Assembly: GCF_000189535.1 (NCBI RefSeq)
Contig: NC_015145.1
Coordinates: 124,001 to 188,000 of the forward strand
Direction: 5' to 3'
Length of the DNA: 64,000 nt
From: Pseudarthrobacter phenanthrenivorans Sphe3
GTDB taxonomy: Bacteria; Actinomycetota; Actinomycetes; Actinomycetales; Micrococcaceae
Position numbers and translations under genes: made by a program. The stretch's first letter is position 1. Each line of letters starts with the position of its first letter. The notes under the pieces were generated by a model. The model did no database searches and was not told the DNA's origin. It saw only the letters and a list, made by a program, of their open reading frames with translations. This document shows, piece by piece, positions 54,695 through 62,656 of the stretch.

Positions 54695-55465
54695 ATGTCT
54701 GCCATCGATATCGATCTCATGGCCGAGGTGGAACGCCTCCGGGGCGAGCTCGCCGAAGCCCTGAAACTGGCCCGCCGGGCCAATGACCGCGGTGACATCG
54801 AGAACCTGTTCAACCGCTACATGTACCTGCACAATGCCTTCGAGGATGAGCAGATCATCCCGTTGTGGGTGAAGCCCGGCACGCCTGGCATCCGCGCCAG
54901 GTACACCAACGCCGGCCAGTACACGGAGTACGACAGCGTCATCCGCTACCACCAGGGCCGCCCGCGGCCCGAGGGAAAGCTGATTTTGCACTACACCACC
55001 ACCCCGGTCATCGAGGTGGCGGCCGACGGCGAAACCGCCAAGGGTGTCTGGATCATGACCGGCAACGAGTCCGGCCTGACTGACCCTGAGGTGGCCAAGG
55101 ACAGCCCGGACTACATGTATTCGCCGGGCGAGGTCCAGGGCAAGAAGGTCTGGGCCCATTGGGTGTGGTGCAAGTACGCCGTGGACTTCCTGCGCCAGGA
55201 CGGCGAATGGAAGATCTGGAAGTTCCGCTGCTACGAGCTGCTGCGGGCCCCGTTCGAGGAGAACTGGATCAGCTTCGCCGAGAAGAACCAGCACGCCTTC
55301 GCACTGGACCTGATGTACTTCGGCGACGACGGCAAGCCGGTGTTCATGCCACCCGCCGATGAACCTGTGCCCCAGGAATACCACCCGTACAGCCCCACCG
55401 CGCGGCAGAGGCTGGATCCACTGCCCCCGGTACCCCACGACACCTTCGTCGATACGTTCAAGTAA
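54695..55465 (+). CDS. SnoaL-like (NTF2-superfamily) protein in the deglycosidase operon
   Basis: A 256-residue protein. A predicted coiled/helical N-terminus (LMAEVERLRGELAEALKLARRAN) is followed by a SnoaL-like cone fold (DIENLFNRYMYLHNAFEDEQIIPLWV; WAHWVWCKYAVDFLRQDGEWKIWKFR) and a polar proline-rich tail of about 50 residues. NTF2-fold enzymes catalyse hydration, dehydration or decarboxylation of small cyclic compounds, or act as binding subunits. It lies between an alpha and a beta deglycosidase gene in one tight operon, with AAGGAGG before its ATG. It may process the aglycone or the keto-sugar. Function unknown. Confidence 0.75.
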   Translation: MSAIDIDLMAEVERLRGELAEALKLARRANDRGDIENLFNRYMYLHNAFEDEQIIPLWVKPGTPGIRARYTNAGQYTEYDSVIRYHQGRPRPEGKLILHYTTTPVIEVAADGETAKGVWIMTGNESGLTDPEVAKDSPDYMYSPGEVQGKKVWAHWVWCKYAVDFLRQDGEWKIWKFRCYELLRAPFEENWISFAEKNQHAFALDLMYFGDDGKPVFMPPADEPVPQEYHPYSPTARQRLDPLPPVPHDTFVDTFK

Positions 55466-55474
55466 GGAAAGCCC

Positions 55475-55873
55475 ATGGCAACTCACAACTCCCTGTTCCA
55501 GGACGCCGATGTCCGCAGGCACCCCGAGGGCATTTCGGTCTCCGTGCAACTGCCCTGGTACCGCAGCCTCTGGCTCTCCGCGGTTGACGACGTCGCGGCA
55601 ACAGTCAACGGGGTGGAGATCCCCAAGGAGTCCCTCCGCTTCGAACTCCAGGGCAAGACCTACAGCATCGCGGAACTCCCCGAACAATGGGAAACCCTGT
55701 GGTTCGTGGCCGACAAACCGGACATCATCATCCCGCTGGACCGAGTCCCCGACGCCGGCGAGGAGATCGACGTCGAGGTTATCCTCACCCTCCGCCTGCT
55801 CTACATGCAGATCGCACCCATGCGCTACGTCGGAAACCGGGTGGCGGTTGAGCGCAAGGTGGTGCTGGCATGA
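55475..55873 (+). CDS. C-glycoside deglycosidase beta subunit-like protein (2)
   Basis: A 132-residue DUF6379-like protein: LPWYRSLWLSAVDDVAATVNG near residue 24 and LRLLYMQIAPMRYVGNR near the end. It matches the beta domain of the fused protein at 43812 closely (both keep PWYRSLWLS and YMQIAP). Probably the partner of the alpha protein at 53660, since the fusion joins exactly these two types. The stop overlaps the next ATG. Confidence 0.82.
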   Translation: MATHNSLFQDADVRRHPEGISVSVQLPWYRSLWLSAVDDVAATVNGVEIPKESLRFELQGKTYSIAELPEQWETLWFVADKPDIIIPLDRVPDAGEEIDVEVILTLRLLYMQIAPMRYVGNRVAVERKVVLA

Positions 55874-57057
55874 CCACCCTCCGCGTGGCCATGATCGGTT
55901 ACGGCTTCATGGGCGCCGCCCACTCACAGGGCTGGCGCACCGCACCGCGGGTGTTCGACCTCCCGGCCGAGCCGGAAATGGCGGTGATTGTGGGCCGGAA
56001 CGCTGAAGCGGTGGCTGCTGCCGCACACAAGTGGGGCTGGGCTGAGGCGGCCACAGACTGGCGTGAGGTGATCACCCGGGACGATATCGACGTCGTCGAC
56101 ATCGTTACCCCCGGCGACTCCCATGCGGAAATAGCGATCGCGGCACTTGAGGCCGGAAAGCACGTCCTGTGCGAGAAGCCGCTGGCAAATACGGTGGCCG
56201 AGGCGGAGGCCATGGCGGAGGCGGCTGAACGGGCTGCTGCCTGCGGTGTTCGTGCGATGGTGGGTTTCACCTACCGGCGCGTTCCCGCCGTCACGTTCCT
56301 GCGGGACCTTATCGCCGAGGGTGCCGTGGGGACCATCAATCAGGTGCGTGCCTCGTACCGGCAGGACTGGCTGGTGGACCCGGAAATGCCGCTGGCCTGG
56401 CGCCTGCAGAAGGAACATGCCGGATCCGGCGCGCTGGGCGACATCGGCGCCCACGCCATCGACCTGGCCCAGTTCGTCACCGGGCTGAACCTGGAGAAGG
56501 TGTCCGGAACCATCGACACCATCGTCAGGGAGCGGCCGTTGCTGGACTCAGGCTCCGGCCTGTCCGGCAGGGCCGGTTCCGGCTACGGCAAGGTGACGGT
56601 GGACGATATCGCTATCTTCACCGGCCGCTTCGAATCAGGGGCGCTGGCATCATTCGAGGCCTCCCGCTTTGCCACCGGCCGGAAGAACGCGCTGCAGATA
56701 GAGGTCTCGGGGGACAAGGGCGCCCTGGCCTTTGACCTGGAGGACCTCAACAGCGTCCAGTTCTATGACCGCACGGTGCCCGGGGACCGCCAGGGTTTCC
56801 GGAAGATCCTGGTCACTGAAGCGGTGCATCCCTACGTTTCGGCGTGGTGGCCTGCCGGCCACATGCTCGGCTACGAGCACGGGTTCTCGCACCAGGTCAA
56901 GGACCTCGTGGAGGGCATCGTGGGCGGCACCGACCCGCATCCCACGTTCGCTGACGGGCTGAAGGTGCAGCGCGTGCTCGAGGCCGTCGGGCGCAGTTCC
57001 GAAAATGATTCCGCCTGGACGCGCGTTGCAGCCGACGTCCCGGCGCAGGTTTCGTAG
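55870..57057 (+). CDS. Gfo/Idh/MocA family glycoside dehydrogenase, copy 2
   Basis: A 395-residue NAD(P)-dependent oxidoreductase and a close paralogue of 8433-9623: [52 protein letters not shown] and [19 protein letters not shown] all align. Such enzymes oxidise the C-3 hydroxyl of glucosides, an alternative to the GMC oxidase, or reduce the 3-keto-sugar after release. ATGA overlap with the beta gene and a 13-bp gap to the isomerase keep it in the operon. Confidence 0.88.
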   Translation: MTTLRVAMIGYGFMGAAHSQGWRTAPRVFDLPAEPEMAVIVGRNAEAVAAAAHKWGWAEAATDWREVITRDDIDVVDIVTPGDSHAEIAIAALEAGKHVLCEKPLANTVAEAEAMAEAAERAAACGVRAMVGFTYRRVPAVTFLRDLIAEGAVGTINQVRASYRQDWLVDPEMPLAWRLQKEHAGSGALGDIGAHAIDLAQFVTGLNLEKVSGTIDTIVRERPLLDSGSGLSGRAGSGYGKVTVDDIAIFTGRFESGALASFEASRFATGRKNALQIEVSGDKGALAFDLEDLNSVQFYDRTVPGDRQGFRKILVTEAVHPYVSAWWPAGHMLGYEHGFSHQVKDLVEGIVGGTDPHPTFADGLKVQRVLEAVGRSSENDSAWTRVAADVPAQVS

Positions 57058-57070
57058 GAGGGGAAAACAG

Positions 57071-58075
57071 ATGGCACGACCAATCACCTTGTTCACCGGC
57101 CAGTGGGCCGACCTGCCGTTCGAAGAGGTGGCCCGGCTCGCCGGCGAGTGGGGCTACGACGGACTGGAAATCGCCTGCTGGGGCGACCACCTGGACCCGT
57201 GGCGCTGGGACGACGACGCCTACGTGCAAGGAAAACTCGACATCCTGGAACGCCACGGCCTCAAGGTGTGGACCATCTCCAACCACCTCAAGGGCCAGGC
57301 CGTGTGCGATGACCCCATCGACGAACGGCACCGCGGCATCCTGCCGGACGTGGTGTGGGGCGACGGCGATCCTGAAGGAGTGCGCCGACGCGCCGCGGAG
57401 GAGATGAAAAATACTGCCCGGCTCGCCGCCAGGCTCGGGGTGAAGACGGTGACAGGCTTCACGGGCTCGTCCATCTGGAAGTACGTGGCCATGTTCCCAC
57501 CCGCCTCCGAAAAGATGGTCGACGCCGGCTACCAGGACTTCGCCGACCGTTGGAACCCCATCCTCGACGTGTTCGACGAGGTGGGGGTCCGGTTCGCCCA
57601 TGAGGTGCATCCGTCCGAGATCGCGTACGACTACTGGACCACCCAGCGTGCCCTCGAGGCGATCGGGCACCGGGAGGCTTTCGGGCTGAACTGGGACCCG
57701 AGCCACATGGTGTGGCAGGACATCGATCCGGTGGGCTTCCTGTGGGACTTCAAGGACCGCATCTACCACGTGCACTGCAAGGACACGAAGAAGCGGCTCA
57801 GCAACGGGCGCAACGGCCGGTTGTCATCCCACCTGGCGTGGGCTGATCCGCGCCGCGGCTGGGATTTCATCTCCACCGGCCACGGCGACGTTCCGTGGGA
57901 GGATGCGTTCCGGATGCTCAACTCCATCGGCTACCGCGGCCCCCTGTCTGTGGAGTGGGAGGACGCCGGGATGGACCGGCTGGACGGTGCGCCCGAGGCG
58001 CTCGCGTTCGTGCGCCGGCTCTCCAGCTACGAGCCCTCCGCCGCGGCCTTCGACGCCGCCTTCAGCACCAAGTAG
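57071..58075 (+). CDS. Sugar phosphate isomerase/epimerase (TIM barrel), copy 2
   Basis: A 334-residue protein, exactly the length of its paralogue at 7397-8401 and nearly identical in blocks such as [19 protein letters not shown] and [16 protein letters not shown]. Metal ligands: [48 protein letters not shown] precedes ATG 57071. It is the last gene of the operon, followed by a terminator. Isomerisation of the 3-keto-sugar is inferred by analogy with YcjR-type enzymes. Confidence 0.87.
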   Translation: MARPITLFTGQWADLPFEEVARLAGEWGYDGLEIACWGDHLDPWRWDDDAYVQGKLDILERHGLKVWTISNHLKGQAVCDDPIDERHRGILPDVVWGDGDPEGVRRRAAEEMKNTARLAARLGVKTVTGFTGSSIWKYVAMFPPASEKMVDAGYQDFADRWNPILDVFDEVGVRFAHEVHPSEIAYDYWTTQRALEAIGHREAFGLNWDPSHMVWQDIDPVGFLWDFKDRIYHVHCKDTKKRLSNGRNGRLSSHLAWADPRRGWDFISTGHGDVPWEDAFRMLNSIGYRGPLSVEWEDAGMDRLDGAPEALAFVRRLSSYEPSAAAFDAAFSTK

Positions 58076-58106
58076 CAGCCCGCCACGAATGAGTTGACGG
58101 CAGAAA

Positions 58107-58137
58107 CGGCCGGTCCCGGAAACCCCGGGGCCGGCCG
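58107..58137 (+). terminator. Terminator hairpin after the isomerase gene
   Basis: Arms 58107-58119 and 58125-58137 (CGGCCGG core) form a 13-bp stem with one G-U pair and a 5-base loop, 32 bp after the stop. It closes the operon that begins at 52148. Confidence 0.7.
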
Positions 58138-58159
58138 CCGTCGTTTGCCCGTTCTTGCC

Positions 58160-58205
58160 AACCCTCTCTCACTTCCTGCAAGAAATCAGGGAACGCTCTC
58201 TCAGC
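58160..58205 (-). repeat. 32-bp-period repeat, left of the nested IS
   Basis: Read on the minus strand, GAGAGAGCGTT and GAGAGAGGGTT begin exactly 32 bp apart, with GGAAGT before the second. This is the same spacing and framework as the array at 61018-61130, in opposite orientation. One full unit plus a partial one. Confidence 0.65.
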
Positions 58206-59005
58206 TGATGCGGCATTTTGGCTGGCAGGTTCAAGGGGTCGTTGCAACACCTGAGTGATTGGGGTGTTGTTGTGGGTTTTGGTCGGCCTGAGCTGTTGCA
58301 GTCGGTGGTGCGGGTTTTCTGGGAGGCGCGGTCTTCTGGGGCATCTGATGAGGTGGCGGCGGCGGTGGCCGGTATGTCCCTGTCTGCGGCCAGGTTGATC
58401 GTCCGTCAGCATGGTGGGGTGGATCCTGCGAAGAAGCCCCCGTGCGGGCGGTTCCTGTCCTTCGATGAGCGCGAGTTGATCGCTGTGTGGCGGGCGGCCG
58501 GGTGCGGCGTGCGGGAGATCGGTCGGCGTTTGGGCCGGAACCCGTCCACTGTCAGCAGGGAGCTGGGCAGGAACATCCGGAACGGGGGCAACCGTCCGTA
58601 CCTGGCGTCCTCGGCGCAGAACCGTGCGCAGAAGCTGGCGCGCAGGCCTAAGGCACGGAAGCTGGTTTTCAACGAGGCCCTGGCGCTTTACGTCGCCGGA
58701 ATGCTGACGGCGCGGGAACGGTTGTCCCCGGAGCAGATCAGCGCCCGGCTGCGGATTGATTTCCCCGATGATGAAAGCATGCGCATCAGCCCGGAGACTA
58801 TCTATCAGTGCATCTACATCCAGGGCCGCGGCGGGCTGAGAGCCGAGCTCGCTGCTGCTCTGCGCACCGGCCGGGCCGTGCGGCAGCCAAACCGGCGCGC
58901 GGGCATGCGAAGGCCCCGGGTCCCGCAAGAGTTGCTGATCAGTGAACGCCCCGCGGAAGCCGATGACCGGGCAGTGCCCGGGCACTGGGAATCTCAATGT
59001 TTCTG

Positions 59006-60208
59006 TCAAGCCGCCTGAGCGGTGATGCGTGGCATTGGTTCCTGGTAGATGGTGTGGTCACGGAGCATCGCCCAGAGGACGTTGATGCGACGTCTGGCGA
59101 GGGCGATGAGGGCCTGTTTATGCGACTTTCCTTCTCCGCGCTTCCGGTCGTAATAGGTTCTTGAGGCCGCGCTGTTCTTCAAGCTGGAGAGGGCGGCGAG
59201 GTAACAGGTCCGCAGGAGCCTGCGGTTAAAGCGACGTGGTCGGTGCAGGTTCCCGCTGATTCGTCCGGAATCGCGCGGGACGGGAGCCAGCCCCGCGACG
59301 CTGGCGAGCCGGTCGACTGAGTCAAACGCGTCCAGGTTGCCGCCGATGTTCGCGAGAAAAGTAGCTGCGAGTACGGGGCCGAAGCCCGGCATGGTGAGCA
59401 AAACATCGGCGCTGTCGTGCTTCCCGAACAGGTCCGTGATCTGGGCATCGATGCCGGCGATCTCCGCATCGAGAGTGCTGATTTGCCCGGCCAGCCGGAC
59501 GACCAGGGCAGAGCCTGTGGTCTGAGTTGGCAGTACGGTGTGCTGGGAGTTTGCGGCTATCAGTGCCTTCTCTGCCATCTTGGCACTATTGCGGCAGCCG
59601 CGTTTCCTCAGCCAACCGGTGAGCCGAGCTAGTCCGATCCGCCGGATGCCCTCGGGTGTCTGGTAGCCGCCCAGGAGGACCAGGGGCGCCTGTTTGGAGT
59701 AGTCGAACGCACGCTCGAGAGCCGGGAAATATTCCAGCAAGGTGGCGCGGAGCCTGTTGATCGCCCGGACACGGTCGCAGATCAGATCCGTACGGCGGGC
59801 GGTGAGGAGCCGCAGGTCAACGCTGATCTGGTCCGTGCGGCGGACTGGTTGGAGGTCCGTGCGCATCCGTGCCTGGTCAGCGATGATCCTGGCATCTTTC
59901 GCGTCGGTCTTGCCATCTCCGCGGTAGGTCTCCGCAGCGTGATGCACGATCCGTCCAGGTATATAGAGCAGTTGCTGGGCGTGCGCGGCCAACAACTCGA
60001 TCAACAGGGCCGCTCCGCCGGAATTCAGATCCGTGGCCCAGCAGACTTCGCCCCCGGCCGCGATCTCCGCGATCGTGGCTATGAGTTCGAGCACTGCGTT
60101 TTCGTCGTTCTCGACCCGTTTCGAGAGCAGCACGGTCCCCGTCTGATCGATCACGACGCAATGATGTGCTCTTTTGCCTGAGTCGATTCCTACCCAGAAT
60201 GCCGGCAT
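59006..60208 (-). CDS. IS110-family transposase (bridge-RNA-guided recombinase)
   Basis: A 400-residue protein. The N-terminal RuvC-like DEDD domain is visible in FWVGIDSGKRAHHCVV, the TDLNSGGAALLIELL block and TDAKDARIIADQARM. The C-terminal transposase-20 domain has MPGFGPVLAATFLANIG and ASVAGLAPVPRDSGR, with the expected catalytic Ser region. It looks intact. IS110 recombinases integrate DNA using a bridge RNA from the element's non-coding end; a matching RNA candidate lies just upstream. Confidence 0.9.
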   Translation of the reverse strand: MPAFWVGIDSGKRAHHCVVIDQTGTVLLSKRVENDENAVLELIATIAEIAAGGEVCWATDLNSGGAALLIELLAAHAQQLLYIPGRIVHHAAETYRGDGKTDAKDARIIADQARMRTDLQPVRRTDQISVDLRLLTARRTDLICDRVRAINRLRATLLEYFPALERAFDYSKQAPLVLLGGYQTPEGIRRIGLARLTGWLRKRGCRNSAKMAEKALIAANSQHTVLPTQTTGSALVVRLAGQISTLDAEIAGIDAQITDLFGKHDSADVLLTMPGFGPVLAATFLANIGGNLDAFDSVDRLASVAGLAPVPRDSGRISGNLHRPRRFNRRLLRTCYLAALSSLKNSAASRTYYDRKRGEGKSHKQALIALARRRINVLWAMLRDHTIYQEPMPRITAQAA

Positions 60209-60224
60209 GTTCAGTCTCCTTCGA

Positions 60225-60440
60225 TCAGCTCCAATTTCGGTTGGCCCTGTCGATAACTACGCCGGCACGTCCTTACCCAACGATCAATGTCGTAATTCTC
60301 AATCAGCGGTCGAGTCATCGGCGGGCAGCGGGCGGCCATTCCCAGTGAGCCATCCAAGCGGCAGGGCGACCTAGGCCATACCCGCCACCCGAGGGTGATC
60401 GAAACACTACGACAGCTCCGAAATCACCCACAACAAAATC
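60225..60440 (-). ncRNA. Bridge RNA candidate of the IS110 element
   Basis: Read on the minus strand, the non-coding end first has a target loop. AGGTCGCCCT (60372-60363) matches the left target strand AGATCGCC with one G-T wobble. CACTGGGAA (60347-60339) is the reverse complement of the right target TTCCCAGTG. The loop is closed by GGCC/GGCC and CCCGCC/GGCGGG stems. A donor loop follows: ATTGAGA (60303-60297) repeats the right end of the element (58998-58992), and GTAAGGA (60276-60270) is complementary to its left end (60447-60441). Loop order and strand choice are those described for IS621. RNA ends are approximate. Confidence 0.75.
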
Positions 60441-60931
60441 GTAAGGAGGGCGATCTGATCATCGGTACCCCTGGCGCCGGGGCGATCGGAACCCTCGTGG
60501 AACGCAGTAGCCGTTTCGTGATGCTCCTGCACCTGCCTAACGGACATACCGGCGAGCAGGTGCTGGCCGCCATCGAGGCAACCCTTCCGACCCTGCCGGC
60601 CCAGCTGCGCCGGTCCCTGACCTGGGACCAAGGCGCTGAGATGGTCGGCATTCACGAACGCGTCAGGATCGCCACCGGCGCCGAGGTCTACTTCTGCGAT
60701 CCTCACTCACCCTGGCAACGCGGCACGAACGAGAACACCAACGGACTCCTGCGACAGTACTTCCCCAAAGGCATGGACCTCACCACCGTCACCCGCGCAG
60801 ACCTCGACTACGCTGCCGCAGGACTCAACGGACGCCTACGCAAAACCCTCGGCTGGAAAACACCCGCACAAGCCCTCCAGCAAATACTGGAAGAATCAGC
60901 AGCATAGGACGTGTTGCAACGACCACTTGAA

Positions 60932-61017
60932 TCCGCCGCTAACCCTCTATCACCTTTGGGCTTGCCCGAAACGGTGCCGCACTCTCTGCCGCGGCAGCAC
61001 AAATGGGCGCCGTTAGG
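60932..61017. other. Flank between the IS30 right end and the repeat array
   Basis: No gene. AACCCTCTATCACC (60941-60954), read on the minus strand, is a degenerate half unit of the 32-bp repeat in inverted orientation. The element therefore appears to sit inside a pre-existing repeat cluster. Confidence 0.5.
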
Positions 61018-61130
61018 AGTGATAGAGCGTTGCTGGAAAAGCCGTAGGAAGTGATAGAGCGTTGCCGGAAAAGGCGTGGGGAGTGATAGAGCGTTGCCGG
61101 AAAAGCCGTAGGAAGTGATAGAGCGTTGCC
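61018..61130 (+). repeat. Tandem array of 32-bp repeats
   Basis: AGTGATAGAGCGTTGC begins at 61018, 61050, 61082 and 61114, an exact 32-bp period. The full unit continues with GGAAAAGCCGTAGGA (small changes in unit 2). The fourth copy is cut at 61130, the base next to the stop codon of the minus-strand gene at 61131. Related inverted copies lie at 58160-58205 and near 60941. Units are contiguous with no spacers, so this is not a CRISPR array. Confidence 0.85.
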
Positions 61131-62147
61131 TTAGCCACCGAGAGTCTGGGCCGCCGGCGCTGCATCCGCGAGTGCTGCCCCTGCCAGTGCGAGGTGGCTG
61201 CGCGTCATCTCCGTGGGGTCATCCTGCAGCCACTCGTGGCCTCCCCACTCACTGGTGAGCGTGCCGCTGAAGCCGTTCCGGCGCAGGAGTCCGCCCAGGT
61301 CCCGCAGCGGCCGTGAAACCCGCCCGCCGTCGTCGTCCAGATCCCAGAACTTGAGGTGGAAGGCGCCCACCAGGGGCAGGATGTCCTGCAGGTCCGAAGC
61401 ATCGCTGCGGCCAAAGCGGATGAGCAGGTTCATGTAGAGGGTGTGGATCCGCGGCGGCACGTTGCCTGAGCGGAGCAGGGCCGTGACGGCTTCATGGGTG
61501 GCGGGATCGCGCCAGTCATTCTCAAGGCGGGCCATGAGTTCCGTGGCTATGCCGCCCCGCCGCAGTTCTTCGAGGTAGGTGACCGGAAGGGCAGGCATCA
61601 GCATGCTGATGTCCACGAGGACCCGTACGCGGTCATCTGCAAGCCCGGCGATGACTTCCAGGGCAGGTTCGACGGCGGGACTTCGGGGAGCCTGCTGCCC
61701 CTGGATTTCCTCGTACAGCACCAGGTCCAGTTCGTGCAGCAGCGGCTGCACCAGTGTGAGCAGTTCGCTCCCCGCCTGGCCGATCGGCAGCCTGACACCG
61801 CTCGCGCCAACCCGATGGGCGGCCTGCAGTTGCGGAACCAGGAAGTCCAGGCGCTCCTGCAGGGACCGTGGACGGGCTGGTGGGGTGAAGTCGTCCAGGC
61901 TGGCGCCAACAACGCTGATGCGGCCGCCTTTGGCCGCCAGGGACTCCCGCAGTCCGTCTACTTCACCACCTTCCGGTGAGGGAAAGGACCGCCACACCAG
62001 GCCGGGTTCCAGCTCAATTGTCTTCACAGTGGTGTCCGCAATGTCCGCAACTATCTCCTGGGCTGTCCTGCGGGCAGCAATGATTTCCGGAGCCCAGTTG
62101 AAGGTGCTGGCACAAAAGGTCCAGCTGCCGGGAACTTCAGAAGTCAT
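61131..62147 (-). CDS. Deglycosidase alpha-like TIM-barrel protein, divergent member
   Basis: A 338-residue xylose-isomerase-like barrel. Compared with the other alpha chains, the EIHA motif is EEIQGQQAP, the Asp is in VLVDISMLMP, the His is in AFHLKFWDLDDDGG and the final Glu in LTSEWGGHEW. So the set of ligands is kept except that the His after the first Glu is Gln. It is divergent from a beta-type gene (62216), with operator site A between them, suggesting a subunit pair. ATG 62147 is taken. Activity inferred. Confidence 0.75.
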   Translation of the reverse strand: MTSEVPGSWTFCASTFNWAPEIIAARRTAQEIVADIADTTVKTIELEPGLVWRSFPSPEGGEVDGLRESLAAKGGRISVVGASLDDFTPPARPRSLQERLDFLVPQLQAAHRVGASGVRLPIGQAGSELLTLVQPLLHELDLVLYEEIQGQQAPRSPAVEPALEVIAGLADDRVRVLVDISMLMPALPVTYLEELRRGGIATELMARLENDWRDPATHEAVTALLRSGNVPPRIHTLYMNLLIRFGRSDASDLQDILPLVGAFHLKFWDLDDDGGRVSRPLRDLGGLLRRNGFSGTLTSEWGGHEWLQDDPTEMTRSHLALAGAALADAAPAAQTLGG

Positions 62148-62183
62148 GGGGCATCTTCCCCTTTATGCTAGTTAGTGACAAAC

Positions 62184-62204
62184 TTATGTCTGTTTCAGAA
62201 TAAA
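62184..62204. promoter_or_regulatory. Regulon operator, site A
   Basis: TTATGTCTG-TTT-CAGAATAAA lies between the divergent genes 61131-62147 and 62216-62632, ending 11 bp before the latter's start. With site B it is the best match to the consensus palindrome. A ROK regulator is encoded just downstream. Confidence 0.72.
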
Positions 62205-62215
62205 GGATGGAAGCC

Positions 62216-62632
62216 ATGTTGGAAACCGCCTTGCGCGAAGATGCGCTGACCGCTGTTCCGGGGGGATTTGAGCTGCGGCTCGGCCTGCCATGGATCCGCT
62301 CCATGCCCCTGTCCAGCATTGCCGGGCTGTCCGTGGCGGTGGACGGCGTCGGTGTCGAGCCGGGGGAGTTGTCGGTGATGTTGGGGCGGCGGCGCGTCCA
62401 GCCCGCGGCCCTGCAGGCGGAGCCCGGCTGGTGGTTCGTGCAGGACAGGCTCGTCCTGGAGGGCCAGCGCAAACTCTCGAGGGGGCCGCATGACGTCGCC
62501 GTCGACCTCCTGCTGATGGTGCCGTACCTGCAGGCCCGCCCCGGCTCTCCACTGGTCCTGCCGTTCCATTTGGAGGCCCGGCTTGGGCTTGACCGGGTAC
62601 CGGTTCCAAGCGTGTCGCGCGATGTTGCCTGA
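62216..62632 (+). CDS. Deglycosidase beta subunit-like protein (3)
   Basis: A 138-residue DUF6379-like protein: LPWIRSMPLSSIAGLSVAVDGV near residue 25 and LLMVPYLQARPGSP near 105 match the PWYRS and LPYMQIAP blocks of the other beta proteins. ATG 62216 is preferred to ATG 62207 because AAAGGA then has a proper 8-base spacing. Its natural partner is the divergent alpha-like gene at 61131. It converges on the ROK gene. Confidence 0.75.
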   Translation: MLETALREDALTAVPGGFELRLGLPWIRSMPLSSIAGLSVAVDGVGVEPGELSVMLGRRRVQPAALQAEPGWWFVQDRLVLEGQRKLSRGPHDVAVDLLLMVPYLQARPGSPLVLPFHLEARLGLDRVPVPSVSRDVA

Positions 62633-62656
62633 AATTACCGCTGCGGAGCTGCGGAC

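Larger units (their letters stand above)
58990..60448 (-). mobile_element. IS110-family element inserted in IS30 transposase
   Basis: The element is about 1.46 kb: transposase gene on the minus strand, a non-coding 5' end of about 240 bp, and almost no 3' non-coding end, the layout of the IS110 group. The junctions are defined by the interrupted IS30 frame. In element orientation the boundary dinucleotides read CT at the left end (60448-60447) and TT at the right end (58991-58990). There are no terminal inverted repeats, as expected for this group. Confidence 0.85.
58272..60907 (+). pseudogene. IS30-family transposase, disrupted
   Basis: The N-terminal part (58272-58991) has the IS30 helix-turn-helix block (RFLSFDERELIAVWRAAGC; GRRLGRNPSTVSRELGRN) and stops at HWE. 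The C-terminal part (60447-60907) resumes at GDLIIG and continues with LTWDQGAEMV, SPWQRGTNENTNGLLR, completing the DDE catalytic domain. Joining base 58989 to 60447 restores an unbroken frame (HWE-GDLI, about 395 residues), so the gene was intact before the IS110 insertion. GTG 58272 is the probable start; a TTG start further upstream would lie outside the element. Confidence 0.88.
58230..60931 (+). mobile_element. IS30-family element, interrupted by an IS110-family element
   Basis: Terminal inverted repeats are visible: left end TTCAAGGGGTCGTTGCAACA (from 58230) and right end (60911-60931), whose reverse complement begins TTCAAGTGGTCGTTGCAACA, one mismatch in 21. Without the inserted IS110 element it would be about 1.24 kb, normal for IS30. 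I see no target-site duplication at the outer ends, which may have decayed or been lost by recombination in the flanking repeats. Confidence 0.85.

Noticed and set aside
58218..59018. Complete 266-residue IS30 transposase gene
   Set aside because: The last residues come from the IS110 end and the first lie outside the IS30 inverted repeat. It is the 5' part of an interrupted gene.
60395..60907. Independent small integrase gene
   Set aside because: Its first 17 codons are IS110 end sequence; from GDLIIG on it is the C-terminal half of the IS30 transposase.
61018..61130. CRISPR-like regular repeats
   Set aside because: The 32-bp units are contiguous; there are no unique spacers, and no cas genes are in the window.
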